NCBI GenBank assembly: GCA_023425615.1
Contig: JAFACJ010000942.1
Coordinates: forward strand, 1 to 7,364
Length of the DNA: 7,364 bases
Direction of reading: 5' to 3'
DNA from: Actinomycetes bacterium
GTDB lineage: Bacteria > Actinomycetota > Actinomycetes > Streptosporangiales > Streptosporangiaceae
Below the pieces are notes generated by a model, which worked only from the letters and a program-made list of their open reading frames with translations, did not search any database and was not told the DNA's origin. Positions within the stretch are counted from its first letter, which is position 1. The number at the start of each line of letters is the position of its first letter. This document shows positions 1 through 5,665 of this stretch, piece by piece. The translations under genes and the position numbers were made by a program.

Positions 1-2
1 AC

Positions 3-797
3 TCCGTACTGCCCGAACGGTCGCGGGAGACCGCACGGCAGGTGGTGCGCGAGGTCGTCCGGGAACTGGAACGGCGGCTGGAGCAGCGGATGCGGTCGGC
101 GGTGCGGGGCGCGCTGGACAGGTCGGCGCGGGTGGCGCGGCCACGGCGGCAGTCCGAGATCGACTGGGGCCGGACGGTCCACGCCAACCTCCGCACCTAC
201 CTGCCCGAGCAGCGCACCGTCGTGCCCGAACGGCTCGTCGGGTACGGCCGGCGACGGCGTTCCGTCCAGCGCGACGTCATCCTGTGCGTGGACCAGAGCG
301 GCTCCATGGCCTCGTCCGTGGTGTACGCGGGCGTCTTCAGCGCGGTCCTCGCGTCGATGCCCGCGCTGCGCACGTCGCTGGTGGCCTTCGACACCGCCGT
401 GGCCGACCTCACCGACCGGCTCCACGACCCGGTGGAGGTCCTGTTCGGGACGCAACTGGGCGGAGGCACCGACATCGGCCGCGCCCTCGCCTACTGCCAG
501 GGCCTCGTCTCCCGCCCCTCCGAGACCGTCCTCATCCTCATCAGCGACCTGTACGAGGGCGGGGTCCGCACGGAACTCCTGCGCCGCGCCGCCTCCCTCA
601 CCCGCTCCGGCGTCCGGATGATCGCGCTCCTCGCCCTCTCCGACGAGGGCGCCCCCGCCTACGACCACGAGAACGCCGCATCCCTCGCCGCCCTAGGCGT
701 TCCCGCCTTCGCCTGCACCCCCGACCGCTTCCCCGACCTCATCGCCGCCGCCCTCGAACACCGCGACCTCACCCCCTTCGCCTCACCACCCCCTTGA
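3..797 (+). CDS. VWA domain protein, CoxE-like (5' partial)
   Basis: The reading frame is open from the first bases, so the N-terminus lies outside the window; the GTG at 42 is probably internal. About 264 codons are visible. Residue numbers count from the codon at 42. A charged, Arg/Glu-rich helical stretch leads into a von Willebrand A domain with a complete metal-ion-dependent adhesion site: DQSGS (D84-x-S-x-S), the threonine of GGGTDIG (T143) and the aspartate of LISDLYEGG (D169). This matches the VWA/CoxE-like family, cytoplasmic proteins that usually partner a MoxR-type AAA+ ATPase in remodelling or metal-insertion systems. In actinomycetes such genes often end a cluster with a MoxR ATPase and proteins of unknown function; that cluster would lie upstream of position 1 and is not visible. 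There is no signal peptide or membrane segment in the visible part. The family call is firm; the cellular role is not known. Confidence 0.88.
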   Translation, partial: SVLPERSRETARQVVREVVRELERRLEQRMRSAVRGALDRSARVARPRRQSEIDWGRTVHANLRTYLPEQRTVVPERLVGYGRRRRSVQRDVILCVDQSGSMASSVVYAGVFSAVLASMPALRTSLVAFDTAVADLTDRLHDPVEVLFGTQLGGGTDIGRALAYCQGLVSRPSETVLILISDLYEGGVRTELLRRAASLTRSGVRMIALLALSDEGAPAYDHENAASLAALGVPAFACTPDRFPDLIAAALEHRDLTPFASPPP

Positions 798-807
798 TCC
801 CGCCCTG

Positions 808-947
808 CCACGGACCCCGGGAAACCGGACCCGGTTCGCCACGGACCCGACCGGGCAAACCGGATCCGCTCCTCATGGCAGACCGAGCCGGGAACCGGGG
901 CCGGTACCCATGACAGGCCGGGCCGGGGAAACCGGGGACGGTGTTCG
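808..947. repeat. Four ~35-bp imperfect tandem repeats with dyad cores
   Basis: Four related units lie in the gap between the VWA gene and the lipid kinase gene. Each contains AACCGG followed two bases later by a full or decayed CCGGTT. AACCGG starts at 823, 858, 893 and 930, a spacing of 35, 35 and 37 bp. Unit 1 has the perfect dyad AACCGGACCCGGTT (823-836). Unit 3 has a 9-bp inverted repeat with one mismatch (about 890-909). Units 2 and 4 have degraded right arms. Flanking bases also repeat (CCACGGACC, ATGGCAGACC, ATGACAGGCC, TGGCGGACC). A fifth unit may start at 948 but lacks the core. No convincing gene covers this region. It could be a terminator or attenuator array, a protein-binding array, or a neutral intergenic repeat. 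Confidence 0.75.
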
Positions 948-982
948 TGGCGGACCGGGGCGGGGGAAGGCGCTCTTCTCCG

Positions 983-988
983 TAGGAT
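983..988 (+). promoter_or_regulatory. Possible -10 box for the lipid kinase gene
   Basis: TAGGAT fits the actinobacterial TANNNT -10 pattern and lies about 66 bp before the chosen start codon, just after the tandem repeats. No good -35 hexamer is seen 16-19 bp upstream. The match is short and could be chance, so this is only a candidate. Confidence 0.25.
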
Positions 989-1053
989 GGGGCCTCGCGG
1001 CACGGGATCTTCACCCGGTCATGCACGGCACTTCTGAACGGGATGGGCGATCC

Positions 1054-2001
1054 ATGCGTAGCAAGGCCGAACTGGAGGACGCGATCCGGTCGGGGGGACG
1101 GGCGGTACTGATCGTCAACACGCGGTCACGGCGGGGGCGCCGGTACTACGCGGAGGCGTTGCGGCTGCTGCTCAAGGAGGGCATCGGGTTCATCCAGCTC
1201 CACCCGGTCGACAAGCCCGAACTGCTGCCCGAGGTCTTCGCCGAGGCGCTGGAGGTGGAACCCGACCTGATCGTGGTGGGCGGCGGGGACGGCACCCTCA
1301 AGGAGGCGGTCCGGCATCTGGCGTACCGCGACGTGGCGCTGGGGCTGCTGCCGCTGGGGACGACCAACAACTTCGCCCGCGGGCTGTGGCTGCCGCTCGA
1401 CGTGCGGGGCGCGGCCAGGGTGATCGGGCGCGGGAAGGTCGCGGACGTGGACCTGGGCGAGCTCGACCCGCTGACCGGGGAGACACCGGAGACCTTCGCC
1501 AACATGGTCAGCCTCGGCCTGTCGGTCCAGGTCGCCGGCTCGGTCCCGCACCTGCTCAAGCGGTATCTCGGCCGTGTCGCCTACCTGCTCACCGCGCTGC
1601 GCCGCCTGCCGCGCCACCAGGCGTTCCGCGCCGAGCTCACCATCGACGGGGAGACGCACGAGATCGCCACCCACCAGCTCAACATCGCCAACGGCAGCCA
1701 TCACAGCGGCCAGATCATCGCCCGTGACGCCAGCCCCGACGACCGGCTCCTGGCCGTCTACCAGCTCGGCGACGAGGCACGGCTGCGGCTGATGTCGGCG
1801 ACCGCCCGGCACGCGCTGACCGGCCGGTTCCGCACCCTGGCCGAGCCCAGCTTCTTAACCACCGACACCGTCGACGTGGTGACCGAGCCCCCCATGTCCG
1901 TCGACGTCGACGGCGAACTACGCGCCCGCACCCCGGTCACCGTCCGGCTCCTCCCCAACGCGCTACGCGTCCTGGTCCCCCGCGACTTCCCCGACACCTG
2001 A
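1054..2001 (+). CDS. Diacylglycerol kinase family lipid kinase (YegS/DgkB-like)
   Basis: The 315-residue product has the DAGK catalytic signature: a first strand AVLIVNTRSRRGRR, the nucleotide-binding loop GGGDGT at residues 76-81 and PLGTTNNFAR at 100-109. The C-terminal half is the beta-sandwich usual for the soluble YegS/DgkB group, including NIANGSHHSGQ and SVDVDGEL. These enzymes transfer the ATP gamma-phosphate to a lipid hydroxyl at the membrane face; the substrate here (diacylglycerol, sphingoid or other) cannot be told from sequence. The length matches the family. I chose ATG 1054 because the signature starts soon after it and GGGATGGG (1040-1047) may serve as a weak ribosome site. 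In-frame ATGs at 910 and 1021 are possible, but the extra residues are low-complexity and the first overlaps the repeats. Codon 268 (1855-1857) is TTA, a rare leucine codon in high-GC actinomycetes. The gene appears monocistronic. Confidence 0.93.
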   Translation: MRSKAELEDAIRSGGRAVLIVNTRSRRGRRYYAEALRLLLKEGIGFIQLHPVDKPELLPEVFAEALEVEPDLIVVGGGDGTLKEAVRHLAYRDVALGLLPLGTTNNFARGLWLPLDVRGAARVIGRGKVADVDLGELDPLTGETPETFANMVSLGLSVQVAGSVPHLLKRYLGRVAYLLTALRRLPRHQAFRAELTIDGETHEIATHQLNIANGSHHSGQIIARDASPDDRLLAVYQLGDEARLRLMSATARHALTGRFRTLAEPSFLTTDTVDVVTEPPMSVDVDGELRARTPVTVRLLPNALRVLVPRDFPDT

Positions 2002-2002
2002 G

Positions 2003-2215
2003 CCGACGACCTCACGCACCCCCAAGCCGACAACCCCACACCACAACCCCGAACCCGACCTCGCGCACCACCTACCAACGGCGTACGCCGCGAACCCGGA
2101 CTCGAACGCAACGTCACACCACGCCCGGAACCCGAACGCGGCGTCACGCCCCACCCGAACCGACGGCCTCACGCCGCACCCGAACCGACGGCCTCACGCC
2201 GCACCCGAACCGGCG
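2003..2215. repeat. Degenerate ~25-bp direct repeat array, T-poor on plus strand
   Basis: This occupies most of the 298-bp gap after the lipid kinase gene, in which I see no gene. Two perfect adjacent 25-bp copies (2153-2177 and 2178-2202) begin ACCCGAACCGACGG and end CCTCACGCCGC; a partial third follows from 2203. Degenerate copies precede them (from about 2130, 2100 and earlier), reaching back to CCGACGACCTCACGCACCC right after the stop codon. By my hand count only about 9 of the 214 plus-strand bases from 2002 to 2215 are T. There are no unique spacers, so it is not a CRISPR. Copies grow more alike toward the right end, as expected for recent duplication there. Confidence 0.8.
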
Positions 2216-2285
2216 GCGGGGGCTGCGGTCTCGGGTTCGGAGGGGTGCGGTGGCGTGGGGGCTCTGGACGTGGCGTGAGGGGCGT
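2203..2285. repeat. Inverted-repeat continuation, possible large hairpin
   Basis: At about 2215 the plus strand changes from C/A-rich to G/T-rich. The G-rich side contains reverse complements of the preceding repeat words: GGTTCGG, GGGTGCGG and GGCGTGAGG mirror CCGAACC, CCGCACCC and CCTCACGCC. RNA read from the plus strand could therefore fold into a long, bulged, GC-rich stem. It lies between the end of the lipid kinase gene and the monooxygenase start. It may end the upstream transcript, although there is no U-run of a classical intrinsic terminator. Confidence 0.5.
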
Positions 2286-2299
2286 CACAGTATGGGTAA

Positions 2300-3718
2300 G
2301 TGGATACTTTTCGGGTTGCGATCGTCGGGGCGGGGTTCGGGGGGATCGGGCTGGCGATCCTGCTGAAGCGGGCGGGGGTCAGTCATGTGCTGTTGGACAA
2401 GGGGGCGCAGGTCGGTGGGACGTGGCGTGACAACACCTATCCCGGGGCGGCCTGCGATGTGCCGTCGCATCTGTACTCCTTCTCGTTCGAGCGTAAGACG
2501 GACTGGAGCCGCAGGTTCGCCCGGCAGCCGGAGATCCTCGGCTATCTGCGGCACTGCGTCGAGGAGTACGGGCTGGAGCCGCGGCTGAACACCGAGGTGC
2601 GGTCGGCGGTGTTCGAGGGCGGGCGCTGGCTGCTGGACACCTCGGGTGGCGCCGTCTCCGCCGAGGTGCTGGTCTGCGCCTGCGGGCAGCTCAACCGGCC
2701 GGCCATGCCCGATCTGCCGGGTCTGGAGACCTTCGAGGGCACGATGTTCCACTCCGCGCGCTGGAACCACGACCATGACGTCACCGGCCGGAACGTCGCC
2801 GTCGTCGGCACCGGCGCCAGCGCCATCCAGTTCATCCCGCACCTGGCCGAGAAGGCGGCGCGGCTGCACGTCTACCAGCGTTCGGCGGCGTGGGTCATCC
2901 CCAAGCCCGACCGGAGCTACGGGCCCCTCACCAAGCGTGTGTACACCGCTCTCCCCTTCCTCCAGGACCTGGACCGCCTGCGGACCTATCTGATGCTGGA
3001 GTCGCGCGCTCTCGGGTTCGTCCGCTACCCGGCCCTGCTCAAACCCATCGAGCACGGCTACCGCAGACGGCTCAAGCGGGAGGTCGCCGACCCCGAGCTG
3101 CGCCGCAGGCTCCGCCCCGACCACCCCCTCGGCTGCAAACGCGTCCTGATCTCCGATGACTACCTTCCGGCCCTGCAGCGGCCGAACGTCGAACTCATCA
3201 CCGATCCCATCAAAGAGGTACGACAGAACGGCGTGGTCACCGGCGACGGGACGTTCCGCGAGGCCGACACCCTCGTCTTCGGCACGGGCTTCCGCGCCAC
3301 GGAGTTCCTGGCGCCCATGCGCGTCACCGGGCGGGAGGGCCGCACCCTGGACGAGGCTTGGGCGGGCGGCGCCGAAGCCCACCTCGGCCTGACCGTCCAC
3401 GGCTTCCCGAACCTGTTCCTGCTGTACGGGCCCAACACCAACCTCGGCCACAACAGCATCATCTACATGCTGGAGAGCCAGTTCCGGTACATCCTCGCCT
3501 GCCTGGACGTCGGCGGGGTGCTGGAGGTCAAGGAGGAGACGCAGAACGCCTTCAACCGCGAACTCCAGCGGCGTATGCGCAGGACCGTCTGGGACGCCGG
3601 CTGCACGAGCTGGTACCAGACCGACGACGGCAAGCAGGTCAACAACTGGCCGGGCTTCACCTTTGCGTATCGCAGAGCCACCCGCCGCCCTGAACTCAGG
3701 GATTTCTCCATAGGGTAG
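2300..3718 (+). CDS. Type I Baeyer-Villiger flavin monooxygenase (472 aa)
   Basis: This enzyme is predicted to use FAD and NADPH to insert oxygen next to a ketone, giving an ester or lactone; related members oxidise sulfur or nitrogen. Sequence evidence: FAD Rossmann loop GAGFGG (residues 10-15); the fingerprint GGTWRDNTYPGAACD (39-53), matching [A/G]GxWxxxx[F/Y]P[G/M]xxxD; the second fingerprint FEGTMFHSARW (145-155), matching FxGxxxHxxxW; the NADPH loop GTGASA (170-175); and FGTGFRAT from residue 327. The residue after W155 is Asn rather than the usual Pro or Asp. At 472 residues it is nearer the short EthA/MymA-like enzymes than cyclohexanone monooxygenase. GTG 2300 is the earliest possible start because TAA lies directly before it (2297-2299). 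No clear Shine-Dalgarno sequence is seen at normal spacing. The SDR gene starts 4 nt after its stop, implying co-transcription. The substrate is unknown. Confidence 0.92.
   Translation: MDTFRVAIVGAGFGGIGLAILLKRAGVSHVLLDKGAQVGGTWRDNTYPGAACDVPSHLYSFSFERKTDWSRRFARQPEILGYLRHCVEEYGLEPRLNTEVRSAVFEGGRWLLDTSGGAVSAEVLVCACGQLNRPAMPDLPGLETFEGTMFHSARWNHDHDVTGRNVAVVGTGASAIQFIPHLAEKAARLHVYQRSAAWVIPKPDRSYGPLTKRVYTALPFLQDLDRLRTYLMLESRALGFVRYPALLKPIEHGYRRRLKREVADPELRRRLRPDHPLGCKRVLISDDYLPALQRPNVELITDPIKEVRQNGVVTGDGTFREADTLVFGTGFRATEFLAPMRVTGREGRTLDEAWAGGAEAHLGLTVHGFPNLFLLYGPNTNLGHNSIIYMLESQFRYILACLDVGGVLEVKEETQNAFNRELQRRMRRTVWDAGCTSWYQTDDGKQVNNWPGFTFAYRRATRRPELRDFSIG
3711..3716 (+). promoter_or_regulatory. 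Possible internal -10 box before the SDR gene
   Basis: TAGGGT fits TANNNT and ends 6 nt before the SDR ATG, a spacing seen for leaderless actinobacterial mRNAs. It overlaps the monooxygenase stop codon. A 6-bp inverted repeat, CCCTGA-AC-TCAGGG, lies just upstream (3688-3701). The same bases (GGGTAGGTG) could instead act as a poor ribosome site, and simple co-transcription with the monooxygenase is the alternative. Weak evidence. Confidence 0.25.
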
Positions 3719-3722
3719 GTGC

Positions 3723-4481
3723 ATGCCGACCGCACTCATCACCGGAGCCACGGCGGGAATCGGTGCCGCCTTCGCGCGCCGCCTCGCCAAGGGCGGGCTC
3801 GACCTCGTGCTCGTCGCCCGCAACGCAGAGAAGCTCACCGAGACGGCCGAACAGTTGCAGGCCGACTACGGCGTGGCCGTGGAGGTCCTCCCTGCCGACC
3901 TCTCCGAGGACGAAGGCATCTCCCGGGTCGAGGAACGGCTACGGCAGGGCGTCGACCTACTGGTGAACAACGCCGGTTTCGGTAATCAGGGCACGTTCCT
4001 CAACGTCCCGTTGGAAGACGAGCTACGCATGTTGAAGGTGCACTGCGAAGCCGTCCTACGCCTGACGTACGCCGCGCTTCCGGGGATGCGCGAGCGCCAC
4101 AAGGGCGGCATCATCAATGTCGCCTCTGTCGCCGCGTTCTTCTCCCGGGGGACTTATGGCGCATCCAAGGCGTGGGTCGTCAGCTTCAGCCAGGGCATCG
4201 CCAACGACGTGAAGGAACCGAACGTCAAGGTCATGGCCCTGTGTCCGGGCTTCGTCCACACCGAGTTCCACGAGCGCGCGAAGATGGACGTCTCGGGTAT
4301 CCCGGAGCCGTTGTGGCTGAACGCCGACCAGGTCGTCGCCACCGCCCTCAGTGACCTGAAGAAGGGCGTTCAGGTCTCCGTGCCCAGCCCGCAGTACAAG
4401 GCGATCGTCGGCCTCGGCAAGCTCGTGCCCCGCAATCTGGCCGGAAAGCTCTCCTCGAGGACCGGAAGACGGTACGACTGA
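3723..4481 (+). CDS. Short-chain dehydrogenase/reductase (classical SDR)
   Basis: The 252-residue protein is a classical NAD(P)-dependent SDR of the DltE-like (COG0300) type. It has the cofactor loop GATAGIG (residues 8-14), NNAG (82-85), the catalytic serine in NVASV (S135) and the YGASK motif with Y145 and K149. Length is normal. The fourth member of the usual catalytic tetrad, an Asn in the helix before the serine strand, appears to be His107 (MLKVHCEAVLRL). VARN after the second strand, with a basic Arg, suggests NADP(H) preference, which is an inference. ATG 3723 lies 4 nt after the monooxygenase stop, so the two are probably translated from one mRNA. An SDR beside a BVMO suggests an alcohol-to-ketone step feeding oxygenation, or reduction of a related carbonyl. 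The substrate is unknown. Confidence 0.92.
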   Translation: MPTALITGATAGIGAAFARRLAKGGLDLVLVARNAEKLTETAEQLQADYGVAVEVLPADLSEDEGISRVEERLRQGVDLLVNNAGFGNQGTFLNVPLEDELRMLKVHCEAVLRLTYAALPGMRERHKGGIINVASVAAFFSRGTYGASKAWVVSFSQGIANDVKEPNVKVMALCPGFVHTEFHERAKMDVSGIPEPLWLNADQVVATALSDLKKGVQVSVPSPQYKAIVGLGKLVPRNLAGKLSSRTGRRYD

Positions 4482-4486
4482 CCTCT

Positions 4487-5257
4487 ATGCTCAGCATCGT
4501 CCCCTTCGCCGCGGCCCTCGTCCTCCTGACCGTCTCGCCCGCGGCGCCCGCGACGGCCGCCGCCGACGCCAAGGCGGGCGACTACCCGTGGCTGGCCTCG
4601 CTGCGCTCCCCCGCCCACTCCACCGGGCCGGGCGGCCACGTCTGCGGCGGCGTGCTGGTCAAGGCCGACAAGGTCCTGACGGCCGCCCACTGCGTCAGCC
4701 GGTTCAGGAAGACGCCCGGACGGCTCAAGGCGACGTTCGGACGTACGGACCTGCGCCGGGGCGGAGGGGCGACCTACCAGGTCAAGAGCATCTGGATCCA
4801 TCCCGGCCACCGGTCGGCGAAGATCGGCGGCCGGACCGTCCAGCGCGATGATCTCGCGGTCCTCACCCTCGCCCGCGAGGCAGGGGGGATCAAGCCGGTC
4901 AAGATCCACAAGGCGTCCGGCGCCCAGGCCCTCCTCCTGGGCTGGTCCTCCGCCCGGCTCCGCAAGGCCACCGTCCCCCTGCCCGGTGACGCCGCCTGCC
5001 GCACCGCCTACGGCAGCCCCCTGCCCTCCGGCCTCCTCTGCGCGGCCCCCGCCGGGACACCGCCCTGCCCCCTCGACGAGGGCACCCCCTTGATCGTCCG
5101 GGTGAAGACGACGATCAGATACGGCGGCCAGCTCGAACCCCGCCTGGAGAACCGCGTCGCGGGCCTGTCGGCGGCGGCGGGCTGCGCCGGGAACGGCGGC
5201 CCCGACCCCTACACCAGGCTCTCCGCCTTCCGCGACATCCTTAAAAAACGGCTTTGA
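4487..5257 (+). CDS. Secreted trypsin-fold protein, catalytic Ser replaced by Glu (pseudoprotease)
   Basis: The 256-residue product has the chymotrypsin/trypsin (S1) fold: YPWLASL, CGGVLV, TAAHC with the catalytic His68, DDLAVLTL with Asp122, and a C-terminal GCAG...PYTRLSAF block. Cysteines 53/69, 171/185 and 194/233 match three conserved S1 disulfides. Where the family has C-x-GDSGGPL this protein reads CPLDEGTPL, so the nucleophile aligns with Glu198 (codon GAG at 5078). The position six residues before the nucleophile, Asp in trypsin, is Pro192, and the IVGG activation N-terminus is missing before GDYPW. It is therefore unlikely to be an active protease and may bind ligands or proteins. 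Residues 1-25 form a hydrophobic signal peptide ending near ATAA, but lack Arg/Lys before the core. ATG 4487 lies 5 nt after the SDR stop with no good ribosome site, suggesting coupled translation. No premature stop or frameshift is present. Confidence 0.85.
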   Translation: MLSIVPFAAALVLLTVSPAAPATAAADAKAGDYPWLASLRSPAHSTGPGGHVCGGVLVKADKVLTAAHCVSRFRKTPGRLKATFGRTDLRRGGGATYQVKSIWIHPGHRSAKIGGRTVQRDDLAVLTLAREAGGIKPVKIHKASGAQALLLGWSSARLRKATVPLPGDAACRTAYGSPLPSGLLCAAPAGTPPCPLDEGTPLIVRVKTTIRYGGQLEPRLENRVAGLSAAAGCAGNGGPDPYTRLSAFRDILKKRL

Positions 5258-5270
5258 CCCGGCCAGTCGG

Positions 5271-5276
5271 TAGAAT
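5271..5276 (+). promoter_or_regulatory. -10 box placed for leaderless GroES-like mRNA
   Basis: TAGAAT is a strong TANNNT -10 match. It ends 7 nt before GTG 5284, so transcription would start at or next to the start codon. No Shine-Dalgarno-like sequence lies between. There is no -35 at 16-19 bp; TTGACC (5254-5259) is only 11 bp upstream and too close to be one. The A-tract at 5243-5248 lies further upstream. Confidence 0.55.
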
Positions 5277-5283
5277 CCCTGAC

Positions 5284-5601
5284 GTGTCCCAGCCGAAGTT
5301 CGAAGTCCAGATGCTGCACGACCGCGTCATGATCAAGCCGGAGAAGGAGGCCGAACGCACCAGCAGCAGCGGCATCGTCATCCCGGCGACCGCCGACACC
5401 TCCAACCAGCTCGCCTGGGGCGAGGTCTGCGGCACCGGGCACCACGTCCGCACCGTCAAGGTGGGCGACCGCGTCCTCTTCCACCCCGAAGACCAGTTCG
5501 AGTTCGAACTCCAGGGAGCCAAGTACCTGGTCATGCGCGAACGCGACCTCCACGCCGTGGCCTCCGAACGCCCCGAACACGGCACGGGCCTCTACCTCTG
5601 A
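5284..5601 (+). CDS. GroES-like co-chaperonin (Cpn10 family)
   Basis: The 105-residue product covers a whole Cpn10 domain. MLHDRVMIKPEK is the first strand, ERTSSSGIVIPATADTSNQ the flexible mobile loop with the hydrophobic GIVIP chaperonin-contact triplet, then WGEVCGTG, VKVGDRVLF and the final YLVMRERDLHAV strand. A short tail ending GTGLYL follows, as I recall for a divergent actinobacterial GroES group. GroES caps the GroEL folding chamber in the cytoplasm. No groEL gene or CIRCE-like heat-shock operator is in the window, so this is probably a second, stand-alone copy. GTG 5284 is preferred because a TAGAAT box sits 7 nt before it; ATG 5311 (MLHDRV) is a possible alternative, and the in-frame TTG 5254 is unlikely. 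It starts 26 nt after the pseudoprotease stop and faces the minus-strand flavin reductase gene. Confidence 0.88.
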   Translation: MSQPKFEVQMLHDRVMIKPEKEAERTSSSGIVIPATADTSNQLAWGEVCGTGHHVRTVKVGDRVLFHPEDQFEFELQGAKYLVMRERDLHAVASERPEHGTGLYL

Positions 5602-5665
5602 CGAGGATCACGCGATCGCGTATCCCTGACGGAGGTCACGCCCTGACGTGGATCACGCGATCGCG
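5596..5665. terminator. Convergent intergenic palindrome/repeat, possible bidirectional terminator
   Basis: Two 25-bp copies (5596-5620 and 5641-5665) agree at 23 positions and share GGATCACGCGATCGCG. A shorter related word, CCCTGACGGAGGTCACG, lies between them. The first copy sits in the perfect 12-bp palindrome ACGCGATCGCGT (5610-5621), flanked by GGAT and ATCC (one-base bulge), giving an 8-bp stem with a GATC loop. The copies cover the ends of both converging genes; the second overlaps the flavin reductase stop codon. The position suits a two-way terminator, but there is no T-run. Confidence 0.45.

Noticed and set aside
910..1053. 48-codon N-terminal extension of the lipid kinase from ATG 910
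   Set aside because: The extra residues are low-complexity, start inside the tandem repeats and precede the family's normal N-terminus; ATG 1054 gives the usual length.
2130..2215. CRISPR-like direct repeats
   Set aside because: The 25-bp copies are directly adjacent and carry no unique spacers, and no cas genes are present.
2285..3838. 517-codon open frame on the minus strand across the monooxygenase gene
   Set aside because: It is antisense to a gene with clear BVMO motifs, is rich in Arg/Pro/Gly/Ala/Val/Asp with no recognisable domain, and runs past both ends of the real gene as often happens in very GC-rich DNA.
4487..5257. Protease gene as a decayed pseudogene
   Set aside because: The frame is intact with a signal peptide and all structural cysteines, so a maintained non-catalytic protein fits better than random decay.
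5254..5276. TTGACC and TAGAAT as a -35/-10 pair
   Set aside because: The spacer is only 11 bp, far shorter than the usual 16-19 bp, so TTGACC is probably coincidental.
5254..5283. TTG 5254 as start of the GroES-like gene
   Set aside because: It overlaps the previous stop codon, lies upstream of the -10 box and adds residues not expected for the family.
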